DNA from: Kryptolebias marmoratus
Taxonomy: Eukaryota; Chordata; Actinopteri; Cyprinodontiformes; Rivulidae
DNA: 64,000 bases
NCBI RefSeq assembly: GCF_001649575.2
Contig: NC_051433.1
Span: 25,725,716-25,789,715, forward strand
Direction: 5' to 3'
The notes under the pieces were generated by a model that was not told the origin of the DNA, searched no databases, and saw nothing but the letters and a program-made list of their open reading frames with translations. The position numbers were made by a program, and so were the translations under genes. Positions 1 through 11,919 of this stretch are shown in pieces. Each line of letters starts with the position of its first letter. Position 1 is the first letter of the stretch.

Positions 1-275
1 AGGATCAGTGCCTCCAAATCCGAGGCCATGGTCTTGAGCTGGAAAAGGGTAGAGTGCCTTCTCCGGGTCAGGGAAGATGTCGTGCCCCAAGTGGAGGAGT
101 TTAAGTATCTCGGGGTCTTGTTCACGAATGAGGGAAAAATGGAGCGGGAGATCGACAGGCGGATTGGTGCAGCGTCTGCAGTGAAGCAGGCGCTGTACTG
201 ATCTGTCGTGGTGAAGAGAGAGCTGAATCAAAAAGCGAAGCTCTCGATTTACCGGTCGATCTATGTTCTACCCTC
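1..275 (+). mobile_element. RTE/Rex3-like LINE reverse transcriptase fragment
   Basis: The plus strand reads through the late reverse-transcriptase/thumb region of a fish non-LTR retrotransposon: a segment with STSKSEAMVL-like residues, EEFKYLGVLFTNEGKMERE and RRIGAASA, then a TGA stop, then VVKRELNQKAKLSIYRSIYV. The fragment starts before the window and is cut off at about 275, before the usual C-terminal part. A second, longer copy lies at 57236-58432, on the same strand. It is a dead 5'- and 3'-truncated copy. The family assignment to the RTE/Rex3 group rests on remembered motif similarity and on the GATG-type tail of the second copy. Confidence 0.8.
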
Positions 276-284
276 ATCTATTGT

Positions 285-440
285 CACATCTGTGTGTTAC
301 ATATGACTCTCAGCTACAACCACACTAAATATTAGGTCAGTATCTGTGAAATTGACTGAATTAAAGCCATTTTTGTGTTTTCTGAGGTCAGTCACTGATA
401 AAATGTGAGCCCCCATTTTTCACTTCTTCATTTTAGTTTT
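285..440 (+). repeat. Dispersed repeat family A, partial copy 1
   Basis: Shares with the other family A copies the order: gactctcagctacnaccacac, then an (at/gt)tcagtatctgtgaaa block, then gccatttttgtgttttctgaggtcagtca. Only the central part is present. It directly follows the LINE fragment. Confidence 0.6.
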
Positions 441-814
441 GATTTGGTGTCATTTTTCAGTAATGACACATTTCCTCCCATCCATGTATTTTTTAATAAG
501 GTGGATCTGTGTGGAGAAATTTGTGAGTTTTTTGCCCTTTGAAGTGAATTATGCCCTTCGTTGATCACCCGTAACATAAATAATAATCATATGAACGGCT
601 CCAGAATGCACAAGTGTGAAGGCAGGCTTGCAGGCATTTGTTTTAATTGTGGTACCATAATGATTAAGCAAAATTTTGATGTGGTGTGACTGGGGTTTTG
701 TAAGATGGATGGCCTCCAATGCTGTCTTTTCTTAGAGTCAATTCCTTGGTATCATGTGGGTTCACTGCAGCTTAAATTAACTTAAAGCTGAAAGGCACCA
801 TTTTTAGGCCTTTG

Positions 815-1125
815 GTATGTTGTATTTCACTTCTCCTAAATTTAGGTTGGGGATAAATCTTAGCCACTACCACACCAAATTTTGGTTCAATACCTTTAAA
901 AGTAACTGAGTTTTAACCACTGTGTTTGTGTTTGCTAAGATTGGTTTGAATTGAACTGGTTTATCTCCAAAAGTTAATCAGTTGTGGATGTCAGCTCAAT
1001 GATTACGTAGTGAAAGTTTGATTATAATCTGTTAACCAATTTGTGAATTATGTTGCTACTGGTACAGACAAACAAACACATGCACATGCACAGACATAAG
1101 TAAAAAACATTATTGCCCTTTCACC
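815..1125 (+). repeat. Dispersed repeat family A, copy 2
   Basis: Contains the family A landmarks in order: ctaccacaccaaattttggt, a gccattt/gtgtttgctaag block, tccaaaagttaatcagttgt, a caatgattac block, and an ending rich in cagacaaacaaacaca. The last landmark is the typical right end. It ends about 140 bp before the contactin exon acceptor. Confidence 0.7.
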
Positions 1126-1266
1126 TTTGGCAGCAAGTGAGAATGAGCTTGCAATCAAATGTCATTTTCTTCTTGTAATCTGAATTGCTTCAGTCTTTAT
1201 GTTTATTTTATTTATGGTAATATGATATATGGTAATATTTTCCTCTTTTCTTTTCTTCCATTTTAG

Positions 1267-1442
1267 ATGGAAATTGAATGGAACAGAAATCATTCCCAAA
1301 GCTGGATCTCACTACAGCCTTTCTGGAGGCAACCTCAGAATCGGTAGTCTGAACAAAGACCAAGATGCTGGAACATATCAGTGCCTCGCCTCCAACACTT
1401 TCGGGACCATTGTCAGCCGAGAGGCCAGTCTAACCTTTGCAT
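1267..1442 (+). CDS. cntn4: Contactin-family exon, second half of an N-terminal Ig domain
   Basis: This is an internal exon of 176 nt. It is preceded by a pyrimidine-rich tract ending ttccattttag (AG at 1265-1266) and followed by GTAAGT at 1443. The reading frame runs R-W-K-L-N-G-T-E to T-F-A, with a potential N-glycosylation site (NGT) and the Ig-fold signature D-A-G-T-Y-Q-C ending in SNTFGTIVSREA. The SFGTIVSREA-like end plus the next exon fits contactins, GPI-anchored neural adhesion proteins with six Ig and four fibronectin III domains. Contactin-4 is the closest remembered match; contactin-3, -5 or -6-type genes are alternatives. The exon starts on codon base 3 (intron phase 2) and ends after codon base 1 (phase 1). 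The ATG seen upstream at 1229 is inside the intron and is not a start. Exon call is firm; the paralogue is less so. Confidence 0.9.
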
Positions 1443-2139
1443 GTAAGTCTGTTTTCCCATGCCTCTCTATGCATGGGTAAACTTTGTGGCTTCTTAGCCT
1501 TCGCTGAAAAAAGAGGCATAAAACAACAGCAATTGCAGCTGAATTTATCAATGTGAATTGTTCTTGATGACATGATCAACATAAGAAAACTTTTCCCAGG
1601 GGTGTCATTAGCTCCCTGTGAGTGCTGACTGAAGTTTACACTGCTTATTGCAGCAGATCAAACATCAGGACACGAAAAGATGTGAAGCATGAAGCAAGTT
1701 ATGGTAATTAAAAGGCGTGCCACCGGTGGTGCTGTGTGCTACTAAGGATCGCTTGTTTATTTTTCAGCTAAATCTGCAGCTCGTTTTGTCTTTCTGGGTG
1801 TCTGAATTCAAAGACAGAGATAGAAGTAGACATAATATAGAATTCACATGCTACGTATTTTCAGAAACAGCACAACAAACCAATACTTAATGTTGTTTTG
1901 GAACTGTGATTGTGAAAATCTTCATCATTTAAAATAGAATTGTAACAGGAAATAGCTGTTTCCTGGTTGTAGTGTTGCTTTTAGGAAAGCAACACTGTTC
2001 AAGAAAATGTTTTCTCACCTGAACAATGTCCATGTGGAATATGCATGTACTGAACAAAGCCCGTTATGACAATGGTGCTGAGAGGCTGTTGAATGTTTTA
2101 CTGCACTGGAAGTGAACTTTAGGACCAATAGGTAGATTG

Positions 2140-2400
2140 ATACATTCAGCAGCCTCAGTACCATCGACATATAAATGGTCAATTCACATAGTAACACTGT
2201 TGGGTTGAGAAAACAGTGACAAGTTAAACAAACAGTGTCATACAAAAGTATAGAGGCTTAATTTTAGCTAATAAAGTGTTCTTTCACACTGGTTATTTTC
2301 CAGAAAGAGTTGTTTTATAAGCCTGAAATACAATATAAAAGGTGCCCTTATTTAGCTAACCATTAGTCTTGCTTAGACAAAGACTCCTGCCTCCATATTA
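2140..2400 (+). repeat. Dispersed repeat family J, copy 1
   Basis: Shares a run of landmarks with 55500-55760: catcgacatata, aaaacagtgacaa, a cagngtcatncaaaa block followed by agaggttta/agaggctta, gttctttcacac, ataagcctgaaa and ttagccattag-like sequence. Both copies are on the plus strand. No coding capacity was seen and the class is unknown. Confidence 0.6.
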
Positions 2401-3744
2401 TGTGCTCTATAACTAATATCATAAGGACTGATATGATAAGGTACTAACTATAGCTAATTATTTGCCAGAATATCATTTCAACAATGTCCAGACTATCCAT
2501 TTAAAGCTCCTAATTTTTTTATTTTTTTTTCTTTTTAAAATAGAGCTTTTCAAATTTTGTGTACAGTATTTTTCTTCACTCATTTCCCTACTGAGGTGCA
2601 ACTTTTGTTGTGCTGACAAAGATGTTCCATGTAGCACATAAGGATGTAGAAGTATACATGTATAGATGTTGATGTACGGTAAGTGAAACTCTTATCAAAA
2701 ATGCCTACAAAAAGGCTTGTTGATGGGCTTAATTGGTGCTCTTTTAGGAGAGATAGTGGTAGTTTCACACTTGTACTTCCTTTCACACTCATGATTTTCT
2801 GCTTTGCTTTTGCTCACAGGTGGTTAGGTGTTAAGATTAATGTGCATGTACTGATACATGGATATCCCACAGTTTCTAATCATGGATTATTGCACTGCTA
2901 AAGTTTCATTGGTAAGGATGAATGTTCCTTTTACATGACTTTGGTGAGACAAGGCTGGTTTAAAAGTGAGTGGAGGTATAAAAGAAAAAGATGAAAAGCT
3001 GAAAATATAAATAGGCCACCCCTGGGTGGACAAGTAGTTACTATATGTTTTTATTAATTATGAATAGTGTTGAATTAATATTTTAGCATTATTGTTATCT
3101 ATATTTGTTAAAAATAATTCTTATTTATGTATCTTGCCATAATTTGGTTATAGTTAATTAGCTCAATTTACACTTTCAGAAAACCAGTAAAACATAACAA
3201 AACAATTCTGCAGGATTCAAAGTTGGCATTCATTTATACTAATTTCTTACACAATAATAGATTGTTCCCCTGGTTTTGATGGTTTTAACTGACAGCCTCC
3301 GGACTTCATATTCCTAAAGCATCAGTGAGTCAATAAACCTCTATTGTATGTGGCAGTTATTGGTCATACAAATTGATGACAGTCACAGAAAATGAGTGAT
3401 TGCTTGTTCAGATTAAATTCTGAGGTTTAGCATTTGAGGACAAGGTCACTGATCTGTCTCAGGCCATTTGTTTGTTTCCCCCGGAGTGATGAAAAGTCAA
3501 TCCATGACCCGATTTTACTGGCGGATTTTCACTGTGATAGGATGACACTTCCATCAATTGCTGGTCTCTGACCTTACCAGTCTTCAGTTGCTGTCACAGA
3601 GTGGTGGTGTGCACTGTATGTATGAATGAGTGTCATCTATCTTCTTTATTACCCCTGGTATAGCTTAATTAACTTCACAGCACAGCTGAATGGTGAGGGC
3701 TCAAGTGAATAATTTAAAGGGTAGCTGACTGGTCATGTAAATAT

Positions 3745-3915
3745 AGCCCGCGGAGCTATAATGTTTTTGCCTATGTGTATGTGTGTGTTTGTGTGTCTGT
3801 TAAAAAACTGCCATGTACCACTGGATGAATTTTACGGAAACTTTCAGGAAATAATCACTGCATGTATTACTTGCAAAATTTAAGTCTTGACAGTTTAAGT
3901 CTTTAGAAAAAAACT
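3745..3915 (-). repeat. Dispersed repeat family A, copy 3 (right end)
   Basis: Reverse-oriented right end of family A: a gtgtgtttgtgtgtctgtta block, then a degenerate accactggatgaattttacg, then gaaactttcaggaaataatc and a tgcatgtattac block. Confidence 0.6.
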
Positions 3916-4004
3916 GTCAGTTCAAAGTTTTATTTTATACACAAAAATACATACAGGTTCTCTACTCAAGCTCTCCACCTGCTCTTCTACAAGGACAGAC
4001 ACCT

Positions 4005-4995
4005 TTCATGTGTGCGTCCTCTACCAGAAGCCTTGGAGCTTGAGGGTTCTCTTCAATATCTTAGCTGTTCCTAGGACTGCACTCTTCTGGACAGAGATCT
4101 CTGAGGTTGTTCTGTTGGAGCCACTCTTCCAGTCTGGGAGGAGATCCCAACTCAGAGTGCTCTTTTTACCACTGGCCCCACTGAGGCTTGACTTTCCAGA
4201 ATGTATATATTCCTTCTGCCAGCCTTTGGTATTTCTCATGCATCTTGTGTTTTGTCTTCTTGATGCACTTAGGATTGCTACATATTGGTTAGTCATCACC
4301 TGTTTGTCAGTCAGGATTTAGTAGTCCCAGAATAGCTCATCTCTGCCATTCCCCAGCATCTTTAAAGAAGATTCCCACGGAGTGTAGGGCCTCCAGCCCT
4401 TTCTCATCACAGAGGTTCCTGTACACTATTTTAGCCACTTACTCTGTCTATGTATAGCCTCCACTTACTGTCTTTCCAGACTGGTATGGAAGACCTTGAA
4501 ATCTGTTGTATTGGGCTCTCTTGTGTTGCCATGATAAATGTTTCCATCACAGCCTTCTCTAGCCCTCCTATGGCCTTTGGGTCAAACTGACCTGAAGTTA
4601 CAAGGGCTTCTCTATCTCTTTCTATCTCTCTCTCTTTTGAGGGCTTCAGGAGGGCTAGACAGTGGTGGTATTTCCTAATTTTGGCAACTTCTTCAATCTG
4701 CCAATGGTGCATGCTGTGCAGGGGTTATTAATTTTTTGGTTTTTCCTCATCCACAATTGATTTTTTCCTGACTGGAACATTTTCTTGAAGGTTCATAGTT
4801 GAAAGAGTTCTTCCTGACATACTTCAGGATAGTTGTTGTTTTATTCAGGATAATAGCTCTGATGTTCACTAATCCATGGCAGCTCTCATTCCTCAGTGTA
4901 CAGTCAGGGGGCTGGATTTGGGTTGAAATGCACTGTGCATTGTGAGGAGCTTCTTTTGTCTGATGGGTTATAGGATGAATAGCAGGGCATACATG
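4005..4995 (-). mobile_element. R4/Dong-type LINE ORF2 C-terminal relic
   Basis: On the minus strand, successive frames resemble the C-terminal part of a site-specific-type LINE polyprotein. The segments are a GLVNIRAIILNKTTT-like segment near 4870, HWQIEEVAKI near 4700, ETFIMATQES near 4540, and a terminal TSEISVQKSAVLGTAKIL segment followed by RTLKL near 4030-4090. The last two resemble the end of fish R4-clade ORFs, which encode a restriction-like endonuclease rather than an APE nuclease. Stops and frameshifts break it and the 5' part is missing. The copy at 11920-13265 covers the preceding region on the other strand. Confidence 0.7.
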
Positions 4996-5609
4996 TTGAT
5001 GGATTAACAAAAGGTTTATGTATTTATATAAATTACTACATGGCTCAGTGGCAAACAGGAATATGGACCAAGTAAGTAAAAAGTAACAATGTGTGCTATT
5101 AATGCATTTAAAAGGACTAAGAGTTTTTTGTCTTGCACAGACAGATGCAGAAATGTACTGCTCATCTAATGCAAACTTCTTGTGAAAGTCACATAATTCT
5201 CACTTCAGGTAAAAGTGATAATTCAGCTCTCTCTGGTGAAGATCATAACCTTTTTGCCTGTAATAAGATCTAAGCAAAATGTGAGTGTGGTTTTGACACA
5301 AGGCAGGGTTTGAGCCTAACACCTCTAATAAGCCTCGTGGAAATTGGAGCTGTCAGAGTCAAAATCTGAGGTGTCCCTTTGAACAGGAAACATTTCCCTC
5401 CACTACATTTGTATGCTTGAAAGATTGTCAAATCTTTAACCTAACCTTAATCTATTGTCTTCCTTTTGTAAGTGAAATATTTTCAGCTGAAACGAAAAGT
5501 GATGCAATGCCTTGTTAATGATGTGCTGATCAGGTGTAGAACATTAACCTGAACTGATTTAAAGATATAAAAATGTTAGCTTTTCTATGTGTAAAAAGTG
5601 TAAACTGTG

Positions 5610-5960
5610 AATTTAAATATACATATAAGTATAGAAAACTAGAAGCTTTAACTTTTTTTCTTAAATTGCAATGTGAATGGGGAATACTTTGCTGACATTT
5701 GCTGGAGAAGCTATAACCGAGCTGATACGGCTAAAAGAGGCAGAAAACCAGCTGAAAGTTAAAATACGTAAAATGCTAGCTAAAAGCGAACAGTAGCTAA
5801 ATACTAGAACTAGCAAAAGGCTATGTAGATGCTAGAAGTAGCAAAAGAGTAACTGAAAGTATCAGCCTAGCTAAAAGCTAAAGTAGCAAATTGCTAGAAC
5901 AATGTAGCAAGAGGATGTAACAAGGGTGATACTTCCTTTGCTACTGTTTTGAACTCTTAA
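5610..5960 (+). repeat. Repeat family E with degenerate agctaaaagtagcaaa tandem units, copy 1
   Basis: A region of imperfect short tandem units based on gctaaaagtagcaaaa and tagctaaa, preceded by actttgctgacatttgctgg. The same combination recurs at 20090-20300 and 35290-35640, so it is a dispersed element carrying an internal minisatellite rather than a local expansion. Confidence 0.6.
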
Positions 5961-6352
5961 TTAAAGGGGGCACCAGACTGAATTTGTCAAACAATAAAGA
6001 TTGAATTACTTGATTTATTTACTGGCCTGTCTAGGATATACCGCGCCACTCATTCATTGACTGCTAGAGATGGGCACCAGCGACCCAGAATGGAGGAGCA
6101 GGTAAAAAGTGGATGGAAGGATACATTTTTTCACCCTTTATATTTATAAGAACTCAACAGCTGAGGGCTGAATCTGTTTATTCCAGGGAATATTCATTAT
6201 AACATATTACCAATAAAAGAGACCAAATTTGCCTTTTAAGATCTGATTATAAAATAAAAATAATTCAAAATAAAAATCAACAAACAAACAAACAAAAATT
6301 TGTTAAAATAAATAAATAAATAAAAATTAAATAAGCAATAAAAATTTGTGAA

Positions 6353-6831
6353 TACCGTAATTTCCGGACTATAAGGCACACTTAAAAGCCTTCAATTTTC
6401 TCAAAAAACGACATTGCAGTATAATCTGGAGCGTCTTATATATGTAAGAAGTCGTAATGTTGTAGTACAACTTTGGTAAACTAAAAAGCCACACTGCTTG
6501 CAGCATTAAGGCTCAGTTATAATCCTGTCTGAAGTGTTGTGCAAGACTCCGTGCACGGTGCGCGGACCTGAGCGAGCGCTGTAGGCATTTATACTTGACG
6601 CTTGCGTCGGTGCAGTACCCTTCCGTGAGTTTTGAATCGTTTGATTATCTTTGTGATCTCTCATAGAGGGATCAAATAAATGCTGATACAGGTGAACCAG
6701 CTTCCGCTAGAGCACCGAAACGGACCGCGCGCAGTCCGTCTGGTGCGCTTTATATATGACAAAAGTTCAAAAATGGACTATTCATTGACAGTGCGTCTTG
6801 CAGTGCACCCTATAGTGCGGAAAATATGGTA
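6353..6831. mobile_element. MITE with TA target duplication (mariner-like)
   Basis: Terminal inverted repeats: left end taccgtaatttccggactat, right end (reverse complement) taccatattttccgcactat, with TA at both outer edges (6353-6354 and 6830-6831). The inside is richer in CpG than the flanks, with blocks such as cgtgcacggtgcgcggacc. No transposase is present, so it is non-autonomous. A TA duplication is typical of Tc1/mariner relatives; the ggactataaggc terminus is a common fish repeat. Confidence 0.75.
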
Positions 6832-7129
6832 ATATATCTGTATCATAAGAATACACAACTAGAGCAATTAAAGTAAAACATATATCTAATAGAACAATAG
6901 TTTTGAAGATAATTAAGTTATCTTAAAGGATTACTGTGAGGCAAAGAAAAAAGTTAAGTATTTTTAAGTTAGAAAAGTTACAAAAACAAATCTCCTGAAT
7001 GATAACACTATCCTACTGAATGAGCATTCTCATAATTTGAAAATGTTTAGTAGGGAAAAAAAGGAGGACAAGAACTCATGTTAACAATAATAAATTATTA
7101 ATTAAATAATAATAAATACATTTTTAATT

Positions 7130-7131
<2 letters not shown>

Positions 7132-7186
<55 letters not shown>
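7132..7186. repeat. (AT)n microsatellite
   Basis: About 27 uninterrupted AT units. Confidence 0.98.
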
Positions 7187-7189
<3 letters not shown>

Positions 7190-7904
7190 AAAGTGACGGT
7201 TTAATGTAATGCAAAACACAAGCAGTTTACAATTTATGAATAAATTGTACTTTTTATGCTAGTGGCCAAGATTTGACTTAAACAAAATGTGGAATAAGAC
7301 ATTACTTTTTTAACAACATGCCAAATGTCATAGCCATGCACACATACATAAGCTGAGAAAAGAAGTCTTTCTTTTTTTTTTTTCTTTTTTTTCATTGCAC
7401 CGTGATGAAGGTGGAGGTGTTCTTCTTATCAACAGTAAGTGCCAGAATTTCTCTTCCTCTATCCAGGGTGAGTCATTCTTATCTGCAAGATGGACCCCTT
7501 GAACCTCATGTTTGTACTTCATGACTGGCAGGCAGTATTAGAAATTAGACCAAATTCACCTGCAGCACTATCCTGTTGCAAGATTTTTTTTTGTCAGTTT
7601 GGTTCTCAGGGTCAGAACCCCACACTGTGTCATAGTGTCAGGACTGGCAGATACAGTATAAGAACTATTGTAAAAGTAAAATCTATATTTTTTACTGCCA
7701 CAGTGAGTGGTCGGAGAAATTAGATGAAGAAGACTTAAATTCAGGCAGATAAGGCTAGCTTTAAAAACTAAAACAAAGGGAACAAAAGGTGCTGCAAGAG
7801 CAAGAAACATAAATCCAACACTCATAACTGAATAGTTCATTTGATATGAACACCAGGAACCAAAAGGCAAAAAATACACATGGAAAAATAGAGACTGAAA
7901 TTAT

Positions 7905-8165
7905 AACATCCATCCATTCATCCCACTATTTAGTTATTATACCTGCTCAATTCTGTTTATGATCACATAGAGCTGGTGCTTATCTTTAAGTGTTAATGGC
8001 AGAAGACAGGGTACACCCTGAACAGGTTGCCAGTTATATGCATGCATACACTCACGCCTAGGAACAGTTTAGAGGCACCAAATAACCTGACATGCATGTT
8101 TTTGGACAAACAAAGAACAGGTGCACATTTAGCAAATGAACCCAGGTGGGGAAGAAGGTAGAAAA
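7905..8165 (+). repeat. Dispersed repeat family F, copy 1
   Basis: Begins catccatccattcatccc, then acctgctcaattctg, a gctggtgcttat block, cagggtacaccctgaacagg, and acctgacatgcatgtttttg. This is a widespread fish repeat, commonly seen as LINE-derived non-coding sequence. Other copies are at 11758-11905 and 59795-59920. Confidence 0.65.
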
Positions 8166-8750
8166 CAGTACTTAAAAAAGACGAAAAAAAACAATAACCC
8201 AAAAACATCAAATTCAAACATCAAACCTTAAGACAATGGCACATTTAGCTTCATCCTGCAGCTATGAATATTATAAATAAATATACATGTTTATAGCTGG
8301 TCAAATGCTTGCATTAGCATTAATCACACAATGATGCTTTTTAGGTAGGCTTTACTCAAATAGATCCGCCCCTCGAACAACTAAGGCTTGATTTAAAAAC
8401 ATCAAAAAACATGTCTGGGAATGTTAAACATTTCTTTGCTAAGCGAGCCACCAATTAGGCTGAATCAATCAACTTCCAACTATAGCATGAAAGGTGTCAT
8501 TCATCCTTCTATTTTTTGTGATTTTGATGTTTGGATTTACCCCAACATCAGTGGTTTTGGCTGGGGCAAGATGCTGTTTTCTGTCATTTGGCATATGGCA
8601 GTTACAGGTTTTGTTTATGAATTATTAGAGTTCAAAACAAGATGGAAAGTTTAATTAGCTTGTATTAAGCTGTTCTTAAACACAACAACCCAACCAATTA
8701 ATATTAATGTGGCTCTGTCTTTGACATTCGTGCTAAAACCCTTGTGTATG

Positions 8751-8819
8751 CAAGGTATTAACTGTGTAAAGCCATAACTTGACATATATTGTTTATGGGT
8801 AATTTGTACCTTTTTGTGT
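8751..8819 (+). repeat. Left arm of a 62-68 bp inverted-repeat pair
   Basis: Contains gtattaactgtgtaaagcca and taacttgacatatattgttt. Its reverse complement occurs at 10298-10365 with only a few differences. The arms face each other across about 1.5 kb. Confidence 0.8.
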
Positions 8820-8821
8820 CA

Positions 8822-9499
8822 TGTTCAGCGTTAACCTTCTGACCCACATGCAAAATCAACAAGACTGAGTTAGGTAAGGGTTTAATTTTATTTCTTAAAG
8901 ACCGTGACAATTCTGCTTTCCCTTCTGGTAGCTTCGTTCAATCAGAAGTTCCTGGAATGAGAGTGGGGTTACTGGTGTCCTAGAATGAGGTTGTCAGTGA
9001 AGCAGAATGAAGTAGCTTACTTAGAATGGTTCTGGTAGAAGCATGGGGTAGTGTGTCCAGGGTCCTGTGTGGAGGATGGGTCGCGGAGATTCCTGAGACT
9101 GGGTGCCAGAGAATTGATGAAGCGGTGTGGGGGGAAGCAGCGGGCAGGCAGGCTTGCAGGTTCATCCACCGGAGGAAAAAACAATGGAACTTGATCCAGC
9201 TAGACAATCCAGAGGCGAACCTAAAGGCTGGCAAAGCACAGGGCTATGAGATCACTGGAAAATAACCGAAGAAACAAATCCAAAAAACTCTAGTACAGTG
9301 AACTACGAGAGACGGCTAGAGAGACTACCGGTGCACGTTAATCATCCAGCACTGAGTGGAGATTCTGCTGCTCCTTTATCCCCCAACACTGATGAGGCTG
9401 ATGAGATCCACCTGTGTAGGCTGCCCAGGTTCCTCACCAAGATCCTTGCTGGAACAGATGCATCACTCATACTCACACACACACACAGGAACCCTGACA
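8822..9499 (-). mobile_element. Possible LTR-type or non-autonomous element
   Basis: The minus strand begins TGTCAGGGTTCC at 9499 and runs through GC-richer sequence. Near its far end, at about 8890, is an AATAAA-type signal (reverse of tttaattttatttc). A TG..CA pair at 8822/9499 is possible, but the flanks do not form a matching target duplication, so the left boundary is uncertain. No coding sequence was recognised. Confidence 0.4.
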
Positions 9500-10297
9500 T
9501 TTTGTGGTTGTTTTTTCTTAGTGTTAAAAAAAAAAGTGTAGCAGCTTCAACTCAAGCCATTTAACACATTATCTGTCTATCTACACACAAACACACACAC
9601 AGTGTAGTAATTGTAGTTGTTTGGCTTTTATTTATACATGTTGGTTTGAGCTAAGAAATACATAAAGAGTCTGCTCTATACCTGTGATATCTGTGCTGAC
9701 GATGCTAATTGCCCCTAAAAGATGTTCTGGTGTTTAAAAATGTCAGCTTCGTAATAATTTCATTTTACTAAAATAGGCAACTTGGTTCAGGTCAAAAATT
9801 GCAAATGAAACTGAGGTGTCATTATTATCAGAGTCAGAGTTGGGTGTTGTCCCAATTTAGAGGCAGATATTTAAACGTCATGTGGTAGCAGATGTGCTTC
9901 AGTCTGTTCAGAGTGGCAGAGAGAGCAAAGCAGCTTTGCAGATAATAATGATGTAAATATAAGCATGAAAGGATCATTATGTTCTCTATATGTTGTTGTG
10001 AAGTTGTGAAGTATATTTGAACATAAGGAAAAATATGACCTAAAACGCTGTAGCATTTTTGAAAATGCATGTGTGGCTTATTTATGTAACCTTTTCCAAC
10101 ATTATCATCAAAAACACAGTAAAAATAACAACATAAATATTGAAGTAAAAGAAAAAAATATGAATGGGAAAATATTGGTATTGACAGAGATTTAATGTCT
10201 GGTTTTGTGGTCGGATTGTAAGTAAAAAAGATGAATCATGCATCTCTAATTAATAGCATCCAACAGATTTTATTGCAAACTGAAGAACAGTACAACT

Positions 10298-10365
10298 ACA
10301 CAAAAGGTACACATTACCCCTAAACAGTATATGTCAAGTTATGGCTTTACACAGTTAATACATTG
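10298..10365 (-). repeat. Right arm of the inverted-repeat pair
   Basis: Reverse complement of 8751-8819: contains aacagtatatgtcaagttat and ggctttacacagttaatac. The shared similarity seems to fade just inside each arm, so this may be two inverted copies of one short repeat rather than the ends of one element. Confidence 0.8.
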
Positions 10366-10989
10366 CAAAAAATATAATACAGCTGCTGAAAAAGATTGGA
10401 AGTCATCTCATTGTGTTCATTATGTGATCAATAATGCACCAAAACAGCTGCACTCATTCCTTGACTAGTAGGAGACCATTTTGCTCTATCTTCCTTTACT
10501 TTATTTCAGTTAATATGAGTTTTACCTTCACACAAATATTTAGACAAGGATCTTAAACAAACACTAGTTTCTGACTTGACCAAATTCATCAGTTTCCAAG
10601 AAATGTTTTTTTTTGGACAGTGTAAAAGTTAAGAAAGTAAAACTTATAATGATATTTTGTTATGCTCAACCATCTAATTCATTCAGCTTTCTGGGTGAAA
10701 GGTTTTCTAACTTTATTACAAATAAATAAGCATTAGTAGTATTTTGAGCTTATTTAAAGGAATAATCTTTCTAAAATGCAAAAGTGTGTTTTTTGTTGAA
10801 ATCTGATTATAATGTCACTTCGTACCATTTGACTTTTTATTATTTTCCAAATGGATTTTTAAATTTTTTGGGGGGATATCATATGTTTCAGGATGTTGCT
10901 AAACTGTGTTCTCCTACCTGAAACTAAAGATATTATCTCGCTGAGCTGTGAGTACTAGAGACTAGTCGGGGACAAAGGTTCAAGAAAGT

Positions 10990-11300
10990 AGATAAATTAT
11001 CAGTTGCATTCTGAGTGTTTGCAACCAATGATCTGTGTGGCCATGTTTTTAAAATCACACCTTATTTTTGTGTGCATGGCTTTCAAAACTATATTCTTAT
11101 TATTTTATTGCCCACCTCCGCCCACATTGTACCCACCTTGGCAGCCCCGTTCAGGTATGATTAAATCTGATAGAATACACTTCTGAAATGAAGACACACA
11201 GATCTGGACCATTTTTTAATTTTTTTTTTTTTTTTTAATCATCAGCATGTATTTTAGACCTAGACATTCCAGCACTCATAGCCCAGTAAAATACTGGCTT
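10990..11300 (+). repeat. Dispersed repeat family I, copy 1
   Basis: Shares with 31150-31460: a gagtgtttg(c/t)(a/g)accaa block, a ttgcccaccnccnccc block, taccaccttgg-like sequence, tatgattaaatct, then a poly-T/A tract, atcagcatg and ttagacctagac. Class unknown. Confidence 0.55.
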
Positions 11301-11757
11301 GAACTGCTTAAACAGATGCTGTAGAATGAACGTTGTTTTCACTCTTTTGCAAAAATGTATTTCTTGGATAACACTGGTTGGCATCATTAAGGTTAATTTT
11401 TAAAATCAGCATGACTCTGAATAGTTCCATGTTTCCCTCCATGTCAAAAACTTTTGATGGATGATGGTACTTTTTGCAAGGTTTGTGGCTGTCCACCTAC
11501 TGAGACAAGGATAATTGATGGGCAGCGGGTGCTTCTGCTCAATACTCCCTGCTCTTGATTAGTATGTCTATTGATTCTGTATCAGTGATTATGTAAAAGA
11601 TGTACACTCATATTTCAAACCGATGAACAGGCTGTACATATCATACCAGCATTTCTTTGTGGATTCCTTATATGGGTGGCAGTAAGTTGAATCCAGTGAC
11701 CAGCTTATTCTTTTTTTTTTACAAATCTTTGCAAACAGAGATGCCAGTAAGTCCAGT

Positions 11758-11905
11758 TTATAAAATCCATTCATTTTCTTTACTTGCTCCACTTTTCTGG
11801 GGCATGGGGAGCTTGTGCCTATCTCTATCAGTCACAGTGTGAGAGACGGGGTACACCCTAGATAGGTTGCACACATGTGTGTGTGTGTTTGTGTGTGCGT
11901 ACATC
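11758..11905 (+). repeat. Dispersed repeat family F, copy 2, ending in (GT)n
   Basis: ccattcattttctttacttg, then a gggagcttgtgcctat block, then gagacggggtacaccctaga, then a short GT-rich microsatellite at about 11875-11900. Confidence 0.65.
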
Positions 11906-11919
11906 ACAGGTCACAAAGT

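Noticed and set aside
1229..1266. Apparent start codon upstream of the first contactin exon
   Set aside because: The ATG lies before the polypyrimidine tract and AG acceptor, so it is intronic and not a translation start.
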